From Siphonodentalium dalli (taxonomy: Eukaryota > Mollusca > Scaphopoda > Gadilida > Siphonodentaliidae), in NCBI GenBank assembly GCA_032622095.1, contig CP136065.1:97969343-98033342 (forward strand): a stretch of DNA of 64,000 nt. Direction: 5' to 3'. The notes below the pieces were generated by a model. That model was given only the letters and a program-made list of their open reading frames with translations. It was not told the DNA's origin and ran no database searches. Position 1 is the first letter of the stretch. Each line of letters begins with the position of its first letter. The position numbers were made by a program, and so were the translations under genes. Shown here one piece after another: positions 49,601-56,175 of the stretch.

Positions 49601-52600
49601 TCTTGGATTTTACTCTTTGCATGACTAAATCCTTTGGCGCAGGCTACAGGTCGTAGTTTTGATCAGAACTTCATGAAATTTCTCATGGATGTTAACAATG
49701 ACATGTAGATGGGAACGAGTGATTTTGGGGTTGTTCGGCCAAAAAATATGGCCGCCAGCAGCCATCATGGATTTTACTCTTTGCATGACTAAATCCTTTG
49801 GCGCGGGCTACAGGGCGTACCTATGGTCTGATCTTTATGAATTTTGTCATGAATGTTGACATTGACATGTAGATGGGAACGAGTCATTTGGGGGTCATTC
49901 GGCCAAAAAACATGGCCGCTGGTGGCCATTTTGGATTTCAAAATTCAATCCATTGGCGCGGGCTACAGGTCGTGCTGTTCGTCTGATCATCATGAAATTT
50001 GTCATGGATGTTAATATTGACATGTAGATGGGAACAAGTGATTTTGGGGTCGTTCAGCCAAAAAACATGGCCGCCAGCAGCCATCTTGGATTTTACTCTT
50101 TGCATGACTAAATTCTTTGGCGCGGGCTACAGGTTGTAGCTTTGGTCAGAACTTCATGAAATTTGTCATGAATGTTAACCATGACATGTAGATGGGAACG
50201 AGTGATTTTGGGGTCGTTCGGCCAAAAAACATGGCCGCCAGCAGCCATCTTGGATTTTACTCTTTGCATGACTAAATCCTTTGGCGCGGGTTACAGGTCG
50301 TACCTTTGGTCTGACCTTTATGAAATTTGTCATGAATATTGATATTGACATGTATATGGGAACGAGTCATTTTGGGGTCATACGGCCAAAAAACATGGCC
50401 GCTGGCAGCCATCTTGGATTTTACTCTTTGCATGACTAAATCCTTTGGCGCAGGCTACAGGTCGCAGTTTTGATCAGAACTTCATGAAAATTGTCATGGA
50501 TGTTAACAATGACATGTAGATGGGAACGAGTGATTTTGGGGTTGTTCGGCCAAAAAACATGGCCGCCAGCAGCCATCATGGATTTTACTCTTTGCATGAC
50601 TAAATCCTTTGGCGCGGGCTACAGGTCGTACCTATGGTCTGATATTTATGAATTTTGTCATGAATGTTGACATTGACATGTAGATGGGAACGAGTCATTT
50701 TGGGGTCATTCGGCCAAAAAACATGGCCGCTTGTGGCCATTTTGGATTTCAAAATTCAATCCATTGGCGCGGGCTACAGGTCGTGCTGTTCGTCTGATCA
50801 TCATGAAATTTGTCATGGATGTTAACAATGACATGTAGATGGGAAACGAGTCATTTTGGGGTCTTTCGGCCGAAAAACATGGCCGCCAGCAGCCATCTTG
50901 GATTTTACTCTTTGCATGACTAAATCCATTGGCACAGGCTACAGGTCATACCTTTGATCAGATCATTATGAGATTTGTAAAGGCTGTAGATGGGAACAAG
51001 TCATTTTGGGGTAATTCGGAAAAAAACATGGCTGCCGGTGGCCATTTTAGAATTTACTCTTTGCATCAATAAATCCTTTGTCACACCATAATCACCATGC
51101 ACATCCCTGATCCGATCATTATGAAACCTTTTATGAATGTTGATATTGACATGAACATCTAGTCTTACTTAGACATTTCAATTAGCACTTTTCCTATTCC
51201 TCCATTTACTGTCGACCATTAAATTATTCCCCTACCTAAGTTGAGCTACAGTGTCATTGACACTTTCATATTCGTTTTAATTTGTAAATAAATTTGAATA
51301 ATGTACCAAGAACACTTCGTCTGTTTGTAACTAACTGTTGTCACTGACGGTGATCGAGGTCACACACATGGAGGTCAACTCAAAAGCGGAAACGTGCACA
51401 TCATTACCTTTTAACTGATTGCGTTCGGTCTCTTCCGTTGCTTTAAGCGTTCGGATTTTGGAGGTAAACATTAGTGTATTTGTTCACTTATGGACTAATA
51501 AAGCTGTCCGGTAATCAGAGTACATAGGTTTCGGATTACAGAGGTAATCATTAGTGACAATGCACTTGGGTAAATTCGGGACCGAACAATTCGTTCGGAA
51601 TGGAGAGGGGTTCGGATTGTAGAGGGTCCGGTTTGGAGAGGTTTCACTGTACATGATTCATCTATCGGCAATAAACTAACGAAAACGATTTCACGATTGA
51701 GAGTCACTGCATTTAATTAATAAATACGAATGACGGTGTGTGTTGTAAATTTAGATATAATATTTGTAAAAATAACTACTTTGAACAAGATTATTCTCCA
51801 TTTCTATTTGATCACCCTACCGGAGTGTTTCACATCACTTTAAACCGTTTCATTACTCAGTACTCATTGATGAGTAGAACTTTCCCTTAGGAAATGTTCA
51901 GATAATAGTTCAACAAATGACCGATGGTTGAACATATTACCTGAACATTTCCCATCATTGAATAGCAATCCTTCTCCATTTGTATTATCCATCATGTGCT
52001 TCAGACGAAATCATTCCAAACAAGCCTTAAAATAATTTTTATTTGACTTTCTGATATTTTGTCAGGCACCATTAAGACATTTCTTTTTTATCACCCTAAA
52101 TAATGCCAAGTGAAAATAATATGATTTATTATCCCCAAATTATGTTCCTCTTCTCAATTGTCACTGTGTTACTTTAAATAATGCAAACCTGCCCACCCTG
52201 GCCACAACATCAAACAAGCTTGCCGATTTCACGCTCAAATTCTAAGTTTATAGAATTCTTCAATTGCTCTTATCCCGGCGCTGTTACTAGTACCACGTAA
52301 GGGTAAGCCTATCATTACAAACATATGACTGTATTGAAAGCAGGACAGTAGTATGTTATAACTCGACCAGGAGGAAAACTTGTTCCATAAACTTTCCAAT
52401 TCCAATATTTTGTAGACATCCAAGTTCTAATAATCATACATCTGAAAACCCAAGATTTTGGTGAAACAAATAATTAAAAACTACTCTCCGATAGAATAAA
52501 TTTCATTTAACAGCACATTATATCAATTCATTTTGCAAAATGTCACATTTATACCAGTGATATTTTCTTTTAAATACGTCAATATTTCAACCTGACATTA

Positions 52601-53804
52601 TGTCAGACAGTTTCAAAGCAGAGCCTAACAACCTATAAAAATTTGAATTTGGCATCTGACAATTGTCTGTGTCAGACCACTTATTTGGAGCCTTGATTCC
52701 AATGCATACTGTTATCAGTGGGTGGGAGAATCCATTTGGTAAAGAAAGGGTTATCCCTTTCAGTGCCAAGTCCGATTTTTGTATCAACCCATATTTCCTT
52801 GATCATTTTTCAAATTTATTGATTATAATAATGTAATAAAGCTCTTTCCATCAATGTATCACATTATTATAATCAATAAATTTGAAAAATGATCAAGGAA
52901 ATATGGGTCGATACAAAAATCGGACTTGGCACTGACAGGGTTAATAGTCTATAATAGCAACCACCAAGGGTGCTTATACCTAAGACAGGTGAATTACGTC
53001 ATATATTTTTTCTATATCCATCAGTGATTTTTCAAGATTGCGGGTATAGATTTTTTAGAAATTGTCACGTGACTTCCGGTTAGCAACCGTGTGGATATTG
53101 CAAAAAACGCGGAATTGGAAATGAAGCATCGCGATAAAAATGAAAGTAACTACTTCACAACTTACGAAGAATTCACATGTGATTTAAGTCTATTAATTTC
53201 ATTTAGACCAATTTCGCTGGTCAGCTTAATGAAAACGAAAAATGAAGAAGCCTTGACGACTATAATCGAGACAAGATTTTACAATCCACGACGTCTTGTC
53301 AATTTGGCATGTCGTCTCCGTCATAACCACTGCATGATGTTGCATAAATTATTCTTAGCGCTATGTCGCCAAAAAAAGGCAAATTTGAGGCACATCATGT
53401 GTGGTTGCTCCACTACGTGTCACGTACAATTCATATTATTTTTCTTTACAGATAACCAGTTCCTCTTCATACCACCTAACAGGTATGTGTTTAATGGAGC
53501 TGAGGTTTATTCGTCGGAACATTCTGTGAGTGACAGTGATTCGAGTGACTCTAGCAGTTTATCTGACTATGCAGACTCTTCAATGGAATCGTCAGATAAG
53601 AATGGTGAACAGAATCCTCAAACTACAGATTCTGATAGTAAAAAACCTACCTCTGAAGAAAGTTTAGTCCAGGCAGGGAAATTCATCGAAACCGACTCAT
53701 CTTCTGCCTGTCAAAAGGTGTTAAACCCGGTTGAAGGGAATTCGGTAGAAAGAAAAACAGACACCCAAATTGACTCTCATATCATGCAAGATCTGCCGTC
53801 ATGA
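22482..53804 (+). CDS. NAD-dependent protein deacetylase sirtuin-1 (whole gene)
   Basis: Ten exons: 22482-22695 (donor uncertain), 33900-33979, 35991-36093, 37082-37326, 38194-38346, 39344-39491, 40267-40346, 43807-43993, 46500-47321, 53452-53804. They join in phase to about 794 aa (human 747). In order: an N-terminal NLS-like PTKRIKLD, an acidic Ser/Asp region, the activating N-terminal segment (LTLWKIIINLLSEPP), the NAD motifs GAGVSVSCGIPDFRS and QNIDTLE, the catalytic His in IQCHG, zinc ligands CMTC and CPKC, then FFGE and GSSLKV. A long Ser/Thr/Pro linker follows, then the ESA segment FLFIPPNRYVFNGAEVY. Known role: NAD-consuming deacetylation of histones and transcription factors, mainly nuclear. 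All catalytic residues I can recognise are intact. Confidence 0.96.
22917..23035. mobile_element. Palindromic repeat (SIRT1 intron 1)
   Basis: CATGATTTTCAAGGGCGTTA at the left pairs with its complement at 23016-23035. Pairing continues inward through GGTTCAGTA, CGGCCC and a central AACAGCCC/GGGCTGTT. The hAT-type element starts 22 bp to the right. Confidence 0.85.
23057..25698. mobile_element. hAT-type element, 2.6 kb (SIRT1 intron 1)
   Basis: The termini TAGAGCTGGGACGGTTA and CCGTCCCAGCTCTA are inverted repeats, with subterminal GGTTAACCGGTTAA on both sides. Perfect 8-bp duplications TATCACAG flank it (23049-23056 and 25699-25706). TIR form and TSD length fit the hAT superfamily. No transposase is recognisable, and a second TIR pair lies inside. 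Confidence 0.88.
23148..24545. mobile_element. Nested TIR element inside the hAT-type element
   Basis: GGGTGACTTCACAGGAAGTG (from 23155) mirrors the right end at 24511-24535 with two mismatches in 25, and CACTAT lies just outside on both sides. The interior is AT-rich, with GTTCAGGAAAGGACATTTTT appearing twice (about 23768 and 23941). Non-coding as far as I see. Confidence 0.65.
26274..26327. other. GC-rich perfect hairpin (SIRT1 intron 1)
   Basis: GCGGGCCGCGGGCC and GGCCCGCGGCCCGC form a 14-bp perfect stem around a 26-nt loop, in an otherwise AT-rich intron. It is probably the core of a decayed TIR element. Confidence 0.7.
27055..27600 (+). repeat. ACCATAGTATGGT repeat with tandem units
   Basis: It opens with TTTACCCATACCATAGTATG and GTCCGGATTGACCAC, then three diverged units containing GGAACCAAATTTTGTATRTG, AGATCGAGTTCGAATATGGG and GAGTTATGGCCCTTT. 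The minus 158-aa frame is a repeat artefact. Confidence 0.8.
27783..28233. mobile_element. 451-bp TIR element, twin copy 1
   Basis: GGTTACACTGGTGTAAATG at the left is mirrored at the right, and TA flanks both ends (27781-27782, 28234-28235). A TA duplication suggests a Tc1/mariner-type MITE. The internal 63-aa frame is identical in both copies but has no gene context. Confidence 0.9.
29136..29587. mobile_element. 452-bp TIR element, twin copy 2
   Basis: It differs from the copy at 27783 by about one inserted G in the left TIR and one C/T change near the right end. It has its own TA flanks and different surroundings, so it is an independent recent insertion rather than a tandem duplication. 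Confidence 0.92.
29905..30320 (+). repeat. ACCATAGTATGGT repeat, second copy
   Basis: Same head (TTTACCCATACCATAGTATG), GTCTGTCTGTCTGTC run and GAGTTATGGCCCTTTTT units as at 27055. Confidence 0.85.
30595..30755 (+). repeat. Single unit of the same repeat
   Basis: One unit with CACCAAATTTGGTATATGA, AGATCGAGTTCGAATATGGG and AGAGTTATGACCCTTT, without the palindromic head. Confidence 0.75.
31818..31880 (+). repeat. Dispersed direct repeat, copy 1
   Basis: TAGCTAATCGCTATCGCCAA, GGTATGGGTTAAACATCTGC and CGATCGTGATCGGCCTCTCG recur at 32852-32915 with few changes. Confidence 0.8.
31975..32225 (+). repeat. ACCATAGTATGGT repeat, third copy
   Basis: The head (ACCTATACCATAGTATGGTA), GTCCGGATTGACCACTCGT and one unit ending GGAGTTATGACCCTTTTTT, followed by an A/T-rich tail. 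Confidence 0.8.
32852..32915 (+). repeat. Dispersed direct repeat, copy 2
   Basis: Partner of 31818-31880, about 1.03 kb away; the ACCATAGTATGGT repeat lies between them. Confidence 0.8.
33900..33979 (+). CDS. SIRT1 exon 2
   Basis: It encodes DGGGLSHDDITNGKKDTQ and SQHSSDDK, matching the EIITNG region of the vertebrate N-terminus. The donor is GTATGG. The acceptor is a TAGCAG tandem (NAGNAG), so 33900 or 33903 could be used, differing by one residue. Confidence 0.85.
34236..35057. mobile_element. Tc1/mariner-type element, 822 bp (SIRT1 intron 2)
   Basis: CTCTAGTGATCCGAATAA forms perfect inverted repeats, with TA flanking both ends (34234-34235, 35058-35059). Subterminal CCACCCCCTACTATTATT units repeat. 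A coding-like frame inside is described under findings. Confidence 0.85.
35991..36093 (+). CDS. SIRT1 exon 3
   Basis: The acceptor TTTTTTCCCAG precedes 34 codons plus one base; the donor is GTATAT. It encodes a Ser/Asp/Glu-rich acidic stretch (SSDESDADNESVLSG, then DLSDEDSWRP), like the acidic N-terminal region of SIRT1. Confidence 0.9.
37082..37326 (+). CDS. SIRT1 exon 4
   Basis: 81 codons from GNMTWIHQQ to IVVLTGAG: the activator-binding N-terminal three-helix bundle (NPRMLLEKMI, LWKIIINLLSEPP) and the first half of the Rossmann glycine motif. The donor is GTGAGT; a palindromic MITE starts 14 bp into the intron. Confidence 0.96.
37341..37762. mobile_element. Palindromic MITE, two-block form (SIRT1 intron 4)
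   Basis: Family-4 element with ends AAGCCTTGAAATA and its mirror CAGGCTT. The two palindromic blocks (AATGAGG, GAGGGTGAATTTAGTGAT and complements) are separated by about 200 bp. Flanks GTACTTAGGC (37331-37340) and GTAATTAGGC (37763-37772) form a 10-bp TSD with one mismatch. TSD length and long terminal palindromes fit a Mutator-like MITE. Confidence 0.87.
38194..38346 (+). CDS. SIRT1 exon 5 (NAD-binding core)
   Basis: 51 codons, VSVSCGIPDFRSRDGIYARL through DPRPFFKFAK, almost identical to vertebrate SIRT1. It ends GCAAAG at the donor GTACAA. That donor lies inside a 10-bp target-site duplication made by a MITE; a second GCAAAG|GTAC stands at 38605-38614. Confidence 0.96.
38351..38604. mobile_element. 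Palindromic MITE at SIRT1 exon 5 donor
   Basis: Family-4 element with ends AAGCCTTGAAATAGTGTGTC and the mirrored TTTCAAGGCTT. The flanking GCAAAGGTAC is perfectly duplicated (38341-38350, 38605-38614). The duplicated 10 bp contain the exon/intron boundary AAAG|GT, so the element stands 4 bp inside the intron. Confidence 0.92.
39043..39291 (+). mobile_element. TTAA-type MITE (SIRT1 intron 5)
   Basis: Complete family-1 element: TTAA (39039-39042), left end CCCATGCATGACTGGAGCTT, two palindromes, right end CAGCTCCCGTCATGAAAGGG, TTAA (39292-39295). It ends 52 bp before exon 6. To its left, CATTCAGTAAAGAATGGG with TTAA is repeated twice, a remnant of the family-3 terminus. Confidence 0.9.
39344..39491 (+). 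CDS. SIRT1 exon 6 (catalytic His)
   Basis: 49 codons plus one base: EIYPGQFQPS, LLRNYTQNIDTLEQVAGI and the catalytic His of IQCHG at its end (about residue 314). The acceptor is TTTTTTTTCACAG and the donor GTAAAG. Confidence 0.96.
40267..40346 (+). CDS. SIRT1 exon 7 (zinc-site half 1)
   Basis: SFATATCMTCKHKVDCSD and on to FDQ. It holds the first Cys-X2-Cys pair (about residues 322/325) of the structural zinc site. The acceptor is ATTTTCAG and the donor GTAAAG. Confidence 0.95.
40797..41245. mobile_element. AAAGGTACTCAA-family TIR element (SIRT1 intron 7)
   Basis: TAAAGGCACACAATCTGATT at the left is mirrored by AATCTGATTATGCATCTTTA at the right, with paired subterminal TATCAGAATCGATTA-like arms. 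A partial copy starts upstream at about 40642. Confidence 0.65.
42402..43142 (+). mobile_element. TTAA-type MITE, interrupted by another (SIRT1 intron 7)
   Basis: Family-1 element: left end near CCTCCAAGACTGGAGCTTCC, two palindromes, then the internal TTAA at 42620-42623, where a different element (42624-43105) is inserted. It resumes with TGCTGCCCCAGCACAGCTCC and ends ATCATGAAAGGG next to TTAA (43143-43146). Confidence 0.88.
42624..43105. mobile_element. TTAA-type MITE family 2, nested insertion
   Basis: Ends CCCTTTGAGTGCC and GGCACTGAAAGGG, flanked by duplicated TTAA. It has subterminal GTCCGATTTTTGTATCAACC and carries the CAATGCATTCTCTTATATAT palindrome otherwise typical of family 1. About 482 bp, rich in T/A runs. 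Confidence 0.88.
43147..43387. mobile_element. TTAA-type MITE family 3 (SIRT1 intron 7)
   Basis: Ends TCCTTTCTTTAATAAAT and ATTTAGTATGGAAAGGG, with TTAA on both sides; the left TTAA is shared with the neighbouring family-1 element. An internal GATAATAAGTTTGTTGAAC palindrome is present. Confidence 0.85.
43491..43739. mobile_element. TTAA-type MITE family 3 (SIRT1 intron 7)
   Basis: TTAA (43487-43490), ACCTTTCTATACTAAATACT at the left, the internal hairpin GTTCAGATAATAAGTTCAAC with its complement, ATTTAGTATAGAAAGAG at the right, TTAA (43740-43743). It ends 67 bp before exon 8. Confidence 0.88.
43807..43993 (+). CDS. SIRT1 exon 8 (zinc-site half 2)
   Basis: 62 codons plus one base: KIPRCPKCPEEAPF supplies the second Cys pair (about 346/349), then MKPDIVFFGESLP and DLLIVIGSSLKVRPVALIP of the NAD fold. 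The donor is GTAAGT. The minus frame over it is a shadow. Confidence 0.96.
44344..44374. other. Perfect 13-bp hairpin (SIRT1 intron 8)
   Basis: GTTATGTCCATAA, loop CTATA, TTATGGACATAAC. An isolated stem-loop with no assigned role. Confidence 0.6.
44521..44981 (+). mobile_element. TTAA-type MITE, outer copy (SIRT1 intron 8)
   Basis: Family-1 copy from CACTTCCATGACTGGAGCTT through its palindromes to the internal TTAA (44705-44708). It is interrupted there by a second family-1 element, and resumes TGCTGCACCAACACAGCTCC to CATGAAATGG next to TTAA (44982-44985). Confidence 0.87.
44709..44944 (+). mobile_element. TTAA-type MITE, inserted into its own kind
   Basis: Complete family-1 copy, TCCTTTCATGACATGAGCTT to CAGTCATGAAAGGG, 236 bp, flanked by TTAA at 44705-44708 and 44945-44948. 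It lies in the internal TTAA of the outer copy. Confidence 0.88.
45650..45887. mobile_element. TTAA-type MITE family 3 (SIRT1 intron 8)
   Basis: TTAA (45646-45649), CCCTTTCTATACTAAATACT at the left, ATTCAGTACAGAAAGGG at the right, TTAA (45888-45891). The internal GTTCAGATAATAAGTTCAA hairpin is present. The best-preserved member of its family here. Confidence 0.9.
46154..46406 (-). mobile_element. TTAA-type MITE (SIRT1 intron 8)
   Basis: Family-1 element in reverse orientation: GTCATGATGGGAGCTGTGC at the left, two palindromes, AGCTCCAGTCATGAAAGGG next to TTAA (46407-46410) at the right. It ends 93 bp before exon 9. Confidence 0.88.
46500..47321 (+). CDS. SIRT1 exon 9 (end of catalytic core and linker)
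   Basis: 273 complete codons. VPQILINREPLRGMNFDVEL closes the catalytic core; then comes a PTPPPTPPPS tract and about 220 residues of Ser/Asp-rich, probably disordered linker ending FRKAWEMRHRFSLARSLK. Three in-phase AGs lie at the acceptor (exon starts 46500, 46506 or 46515); the first follows the best tract. The donor is GTTAGT. Confidence 0.92.
48446..51649. mobile_element. pogo-like TIR element, 3.2 kb (SIRT1 intron 9)
   Basis: CAGTAAAACCTCTCTAAACC at the left mirrors CAGTGAAACCTCTCCAAACC at the right (minus strand). TA follows the right end (51650-51651); the left TA is not clear. Subterminal repeats of GTTCGGATT/GAGAGG type are present. The termini resemble pogo/Tigger elements. No transposase frame remains; most of the interior is the satellite below. 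Confidence 0.75.
49236..51255 (+). repeat. Satellite array, 153-166 bp units (SIRT1 intron 9)
   Basis: About eleven units start near GGCGCGGGCTACAGGTCGTA and contain ATGAAATTTGTCATG, GACATGTAGATGGGAACGAG, CATTTTGGGGTC and AAAAACATGGCCGC. The array begins TTAACTTACTTTTGTAAGTT and ends CCTAAGTTGAGCTAC, matching the ends of the single copy at 9395-9632. A variant opening with AAAATTCAATCCATTGGCGC recurs at irregular intervals. The minus 73-aa frame is repeat-derived. Confidence 0.93.
51838..52010. mobile_element. TTAA-type MITE family 3 fragment
   Basis: TTTCATTACTCAGTACTCAT, GGAAATGTTCAGATAATAG and ACCTGAACATTTCCC match the left two thirds of family 3. The right end is lost; a separate right-end fragment lies at about 52720-52750. 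Confidence 0.7.
52755..52940. mobile_element. TTAA-type MITE family 2, near-perfect palindrome
   Basis: CCCTTTCAGTGCCAAGTCCG pairs with its complement at the right, and the pairing runs through about 80 bp per arm (GTATCAACCCATATTTCC, ATCATTTTTCAAATTTATTG). The flanks are TTAT (left) and TTAA (right). 186 bp in SIRT1 intron 9. Confidence 0.88.
53452..53804 (+). CDS. SIRT1 exon 10 (ESA segment and C-terminus)
   Basis: The acceptor TTTCTTTACAG starts NQFLFIPPNRYVFNGAEVYS, the C-terminal regulatory (ESA) segment that packs on the catalytic core in vertebrate SIRT1. An acidic Ser/Asp tail follows, ending DLPS at TGA (53802-53804). The open frame extends upstream to 53091, but that part is intron. 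Confidence 0.95.
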
Positions 53805-54193
53805 CACATGTTATCTTTATATATAAATTAATTGTTATACTGATTCTCTTCTATTAAGCAATACTCTTGCATATGTACATGTACATTGTGTATGTTGCCA
53901 AAATGTTTTGTCACATTCACACTATGCAATCACTTGAATGTGGTCTGGTCCAAAATCTGGTTCCATGTAATTAGACGTCTGTTCTCGGTGTGCATTTTTT
54001 TAATGTTGCCAAATTCATAAAAAAAATTTGAGATTATTTCAAAATATCATTTCTTTATTTCACCAATTAGACTAGATATTCAGTCACAGTGTTATTGATA
54101 GAAATAGAGCTTAGTAGGTCATGTTTTGTTGTGAGAAAATTCTTGCACAATGCCCTACAAAATGTCGGTCCATTTATTGGCATCCCCTCCAGC
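53805..54193 (+). other. Start of SIRT1 3'UTR/flank
   Basis: The sequence after the stop codon is AT-rich with no further coding signal and no canonical AATAAA close by. The candidate signals at 54875 and 54933 imply a 3'UTR of about 1.1 kb if they are used. Confidence 0.5.
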
Positions 54194-54296
54194 AAGCCTG
54201 CAAATGGTTTGTCTGTCATTTGCAGAATGAGGTCCCCAGAAGTTCCACATGGCAGGCTAGCATCACCAAATTCACCCTCTGCGAACCTCATTCTTG
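54194..54296. mobile_element. Family-4 palindromic MITE fragment
   Basis: AAGCCTGCAAATGG, CATTTGCAGAATGAGGTCCC and the mirrored AAATTCACCCTCTG arm; the right terminus is missing. It lies in the probable SIRT1 3'UTR. Confidence 0.8.
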
Positions 54297-54874
54297 TTTC
54301 TTTTATTGATTCAATTCAACACCAAACATATATATAAAAGTGATATTTGAAGTAGAATGGAGCATTTATTTGCCACTCAGGTCGCTACCGTTGTCAACAT
54401 TCCATACCCAGAGTTGTAATTATTGGCAGATATTTTCAGTTGAAATTTGGTAGCATTGAAAAAAAATGCACAATGAGAATGGACGTATAATTACTGAGTA
54501 CTGGATTTCTGACCAAATCAGACTCAAGTGATTACAGTGTGTTACATTATAACCTTCCTCCAACATCATCTAGAGTGCCTAATAGTAGTACAGGTTGAAA
54601 TAATAGTACAAGGTGGAAAATCTCCAAAATTTTAATAATAGTACTGTGTGGAATAATTGTTCAGGGTATACCGGTACATCCATATAACAGTACCAGATAT
54701 ACACTATACATAGTTTCTTATACAAATGTTAGAGATTGACACTAGTGAAATTATAGATAAATGAATATTGATTAATTTCAACTGCAGTATACTTCTATTT
54801 CTGAGCAGTTCATTCTGACAGCTGAATATTCAAAGAATTGGTCATGTTCACCAATTGGACACCTTGCGAAAATT

Positions 54875-54880
54875 AATAAA
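54875..54880 (+). promoter_or_regulatory. Candidate polyadenylation signal of SIRT1
   Basis: AATAAA about 1.07 kb past the stop; a second AATAAA is at 54933-54938. Both are plausible, and neither can be confirmed without transcripts. Confidence 0.3.
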
Positions 54881-55008
54881 AATGTACGGGAACAAATAAG
54901 GATTGTACAGGTTCAAGTTTTGTCAGGAAAAAAATAAAGTTACATGTACCACTATTAGACACTCCACAGTATATATATTTTTGTACTGATTTCACACTAT
55001 TCAGTATT

Positions 55009-55380
55009 TTTGTCCCCCGACGTTTCTGGGATATTGTTCTTAACATGTTGGTGATTTGCAACATCTATATAGCTAATAAAAAATATCATTTTTTCCATAT
55101 TTTCGGGGTTTTTTTGACTTAGAAAATTTGGAACATTTTTGCCTTTTGGATGAGATTGGGTACCTTCAAGGTGTAATCAACTCCTCCTACAGTTTTAAAT
55201 GTAGAGATTTGAAACTCTGGGATATTGTTCCTAACATGTTGGTGATTTGCAACATCTATATAGCTAATATTTTTTTTATGGAGTTATTAACCCTTTTCGA
55301 CTAAGAAAATGTCAACATTTTTTTTTAATTTCTTTAACAAAGCGGCATCGACTTGCCATGTTGTCGGGGGACACTGTGGT
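55009..55380. repeat. Duplicated segment bounded by GTCCCCCGAC inverted repeats
   Basis: GGGATATTGTTCTTAACATG with TTGGTGATTTGCAACATC occurs twice, 191 bp apart. GTCCCCCGAC at the left and GTCGGGGGAC at the right enclose the pair. Confidence 0.7.
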
Positions 55381-55478
55381 CTGCTGACCTTTTATCATAA
55401 TGGCAGCCAAATTACCAGTCTGAGTGTTAACCCAGAATATCTAAAACAGCTACCTTTCGATCGTCTAAAGAAATAGCC

Positions 55479-55940
55479 AAGGTTGAGTTTAGTGTGCCTG
55501 TCATTTGCGGAATGAGGTCCCCAGAAGGTCAATTTACTGATGCTATCCCTCATAGTGGGCTAGCATCACTAAATTCACCCTCTGGGGACCTTATTCTGCT
55601 TAGGCCTCATCTTCTCTCAAAAGTTTCTTTGTTATTAAATTTCTATAGAAACTTCTTCACATAGATTCTATTTCTTTTTTAGTTTAGTTTCTCTATATCA
55701 CTAAATTGGCAGACGACACATTGCATAATCAAGGTTCCCAATGGGTGCACATCACAATAATCACATTTGTGAACTTCAGTCTGAGTCTACATGTATGTCT
55801 CCCATAGCAGATGAGGCCATGCAGAATGAGGTCCCAAGACAGTGAATTTGGTGATGCTAGCCAGCTGTGTGGGATACCGTCACTAAATTCACCCTCTGGG
55901 ACCTCATTCTGCAAATGGCAGGCACACTAAACTCAGGCTT
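55479..55940. mobile_element. Family-4 palindromic MITE, two-block form
   Basis: AAGGTTGAGTTTAGTGTGCC at the left is mirrored by CACACTAAACTCAGGCTT at the right, with two CCCCAGA/GAATTTAGTGAT palindromes inside. Flanks AGAAATAGCC and GGAAATAGCA form a 10-bp TSD with two mismatches. Confidence 0.83.
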
Positions 55941-55984
55941 GGAAATAGCAAGCAATCCCTTCAAATAAACAAAAATAATATTCT

Positions 55985-56175
55985 GTTGAAAGTACTCAAT
56001 CTGATCAGATGGTCCCCATATTATCAAGATACAACATCAACATTTCTTCAAAATATGCTTTAGTTATCAGAATCGATTATAAATTGCAACAAAATAATGC
56101 TAACCACTGTCAACTACATGTATGGTATCAAACTTCCCAAGAGTGTTAATTTGGATAATGCATCTTTAATGATAT
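55985..56175. mobile_element. AAAGGTACTCAA-family fragment
   Basis: AAAGTACTCAATCTGATCAG, TATCAGAATCGATTA and AATGCTAACCACTGTCAACT match the element at 40797; it ends ATGCATCTTTAA. Confidence 0.6.

Noticed and set aside
49236-51255. CRISPR-like appearance of regular repeats
   Set aside because: Units of 153-166 bp have no constant short repeat with unique spacers, and the genome is eukaryotic; it is a satellite array.
53091-53451. Upstream extension of the last SIRT1 reading frame
   Set aside because: The frame stays open, but SIRT1 similarity starts only at the acceptor TTTCTTTACAG before 53452, and the upstream residues match nothing in the family.
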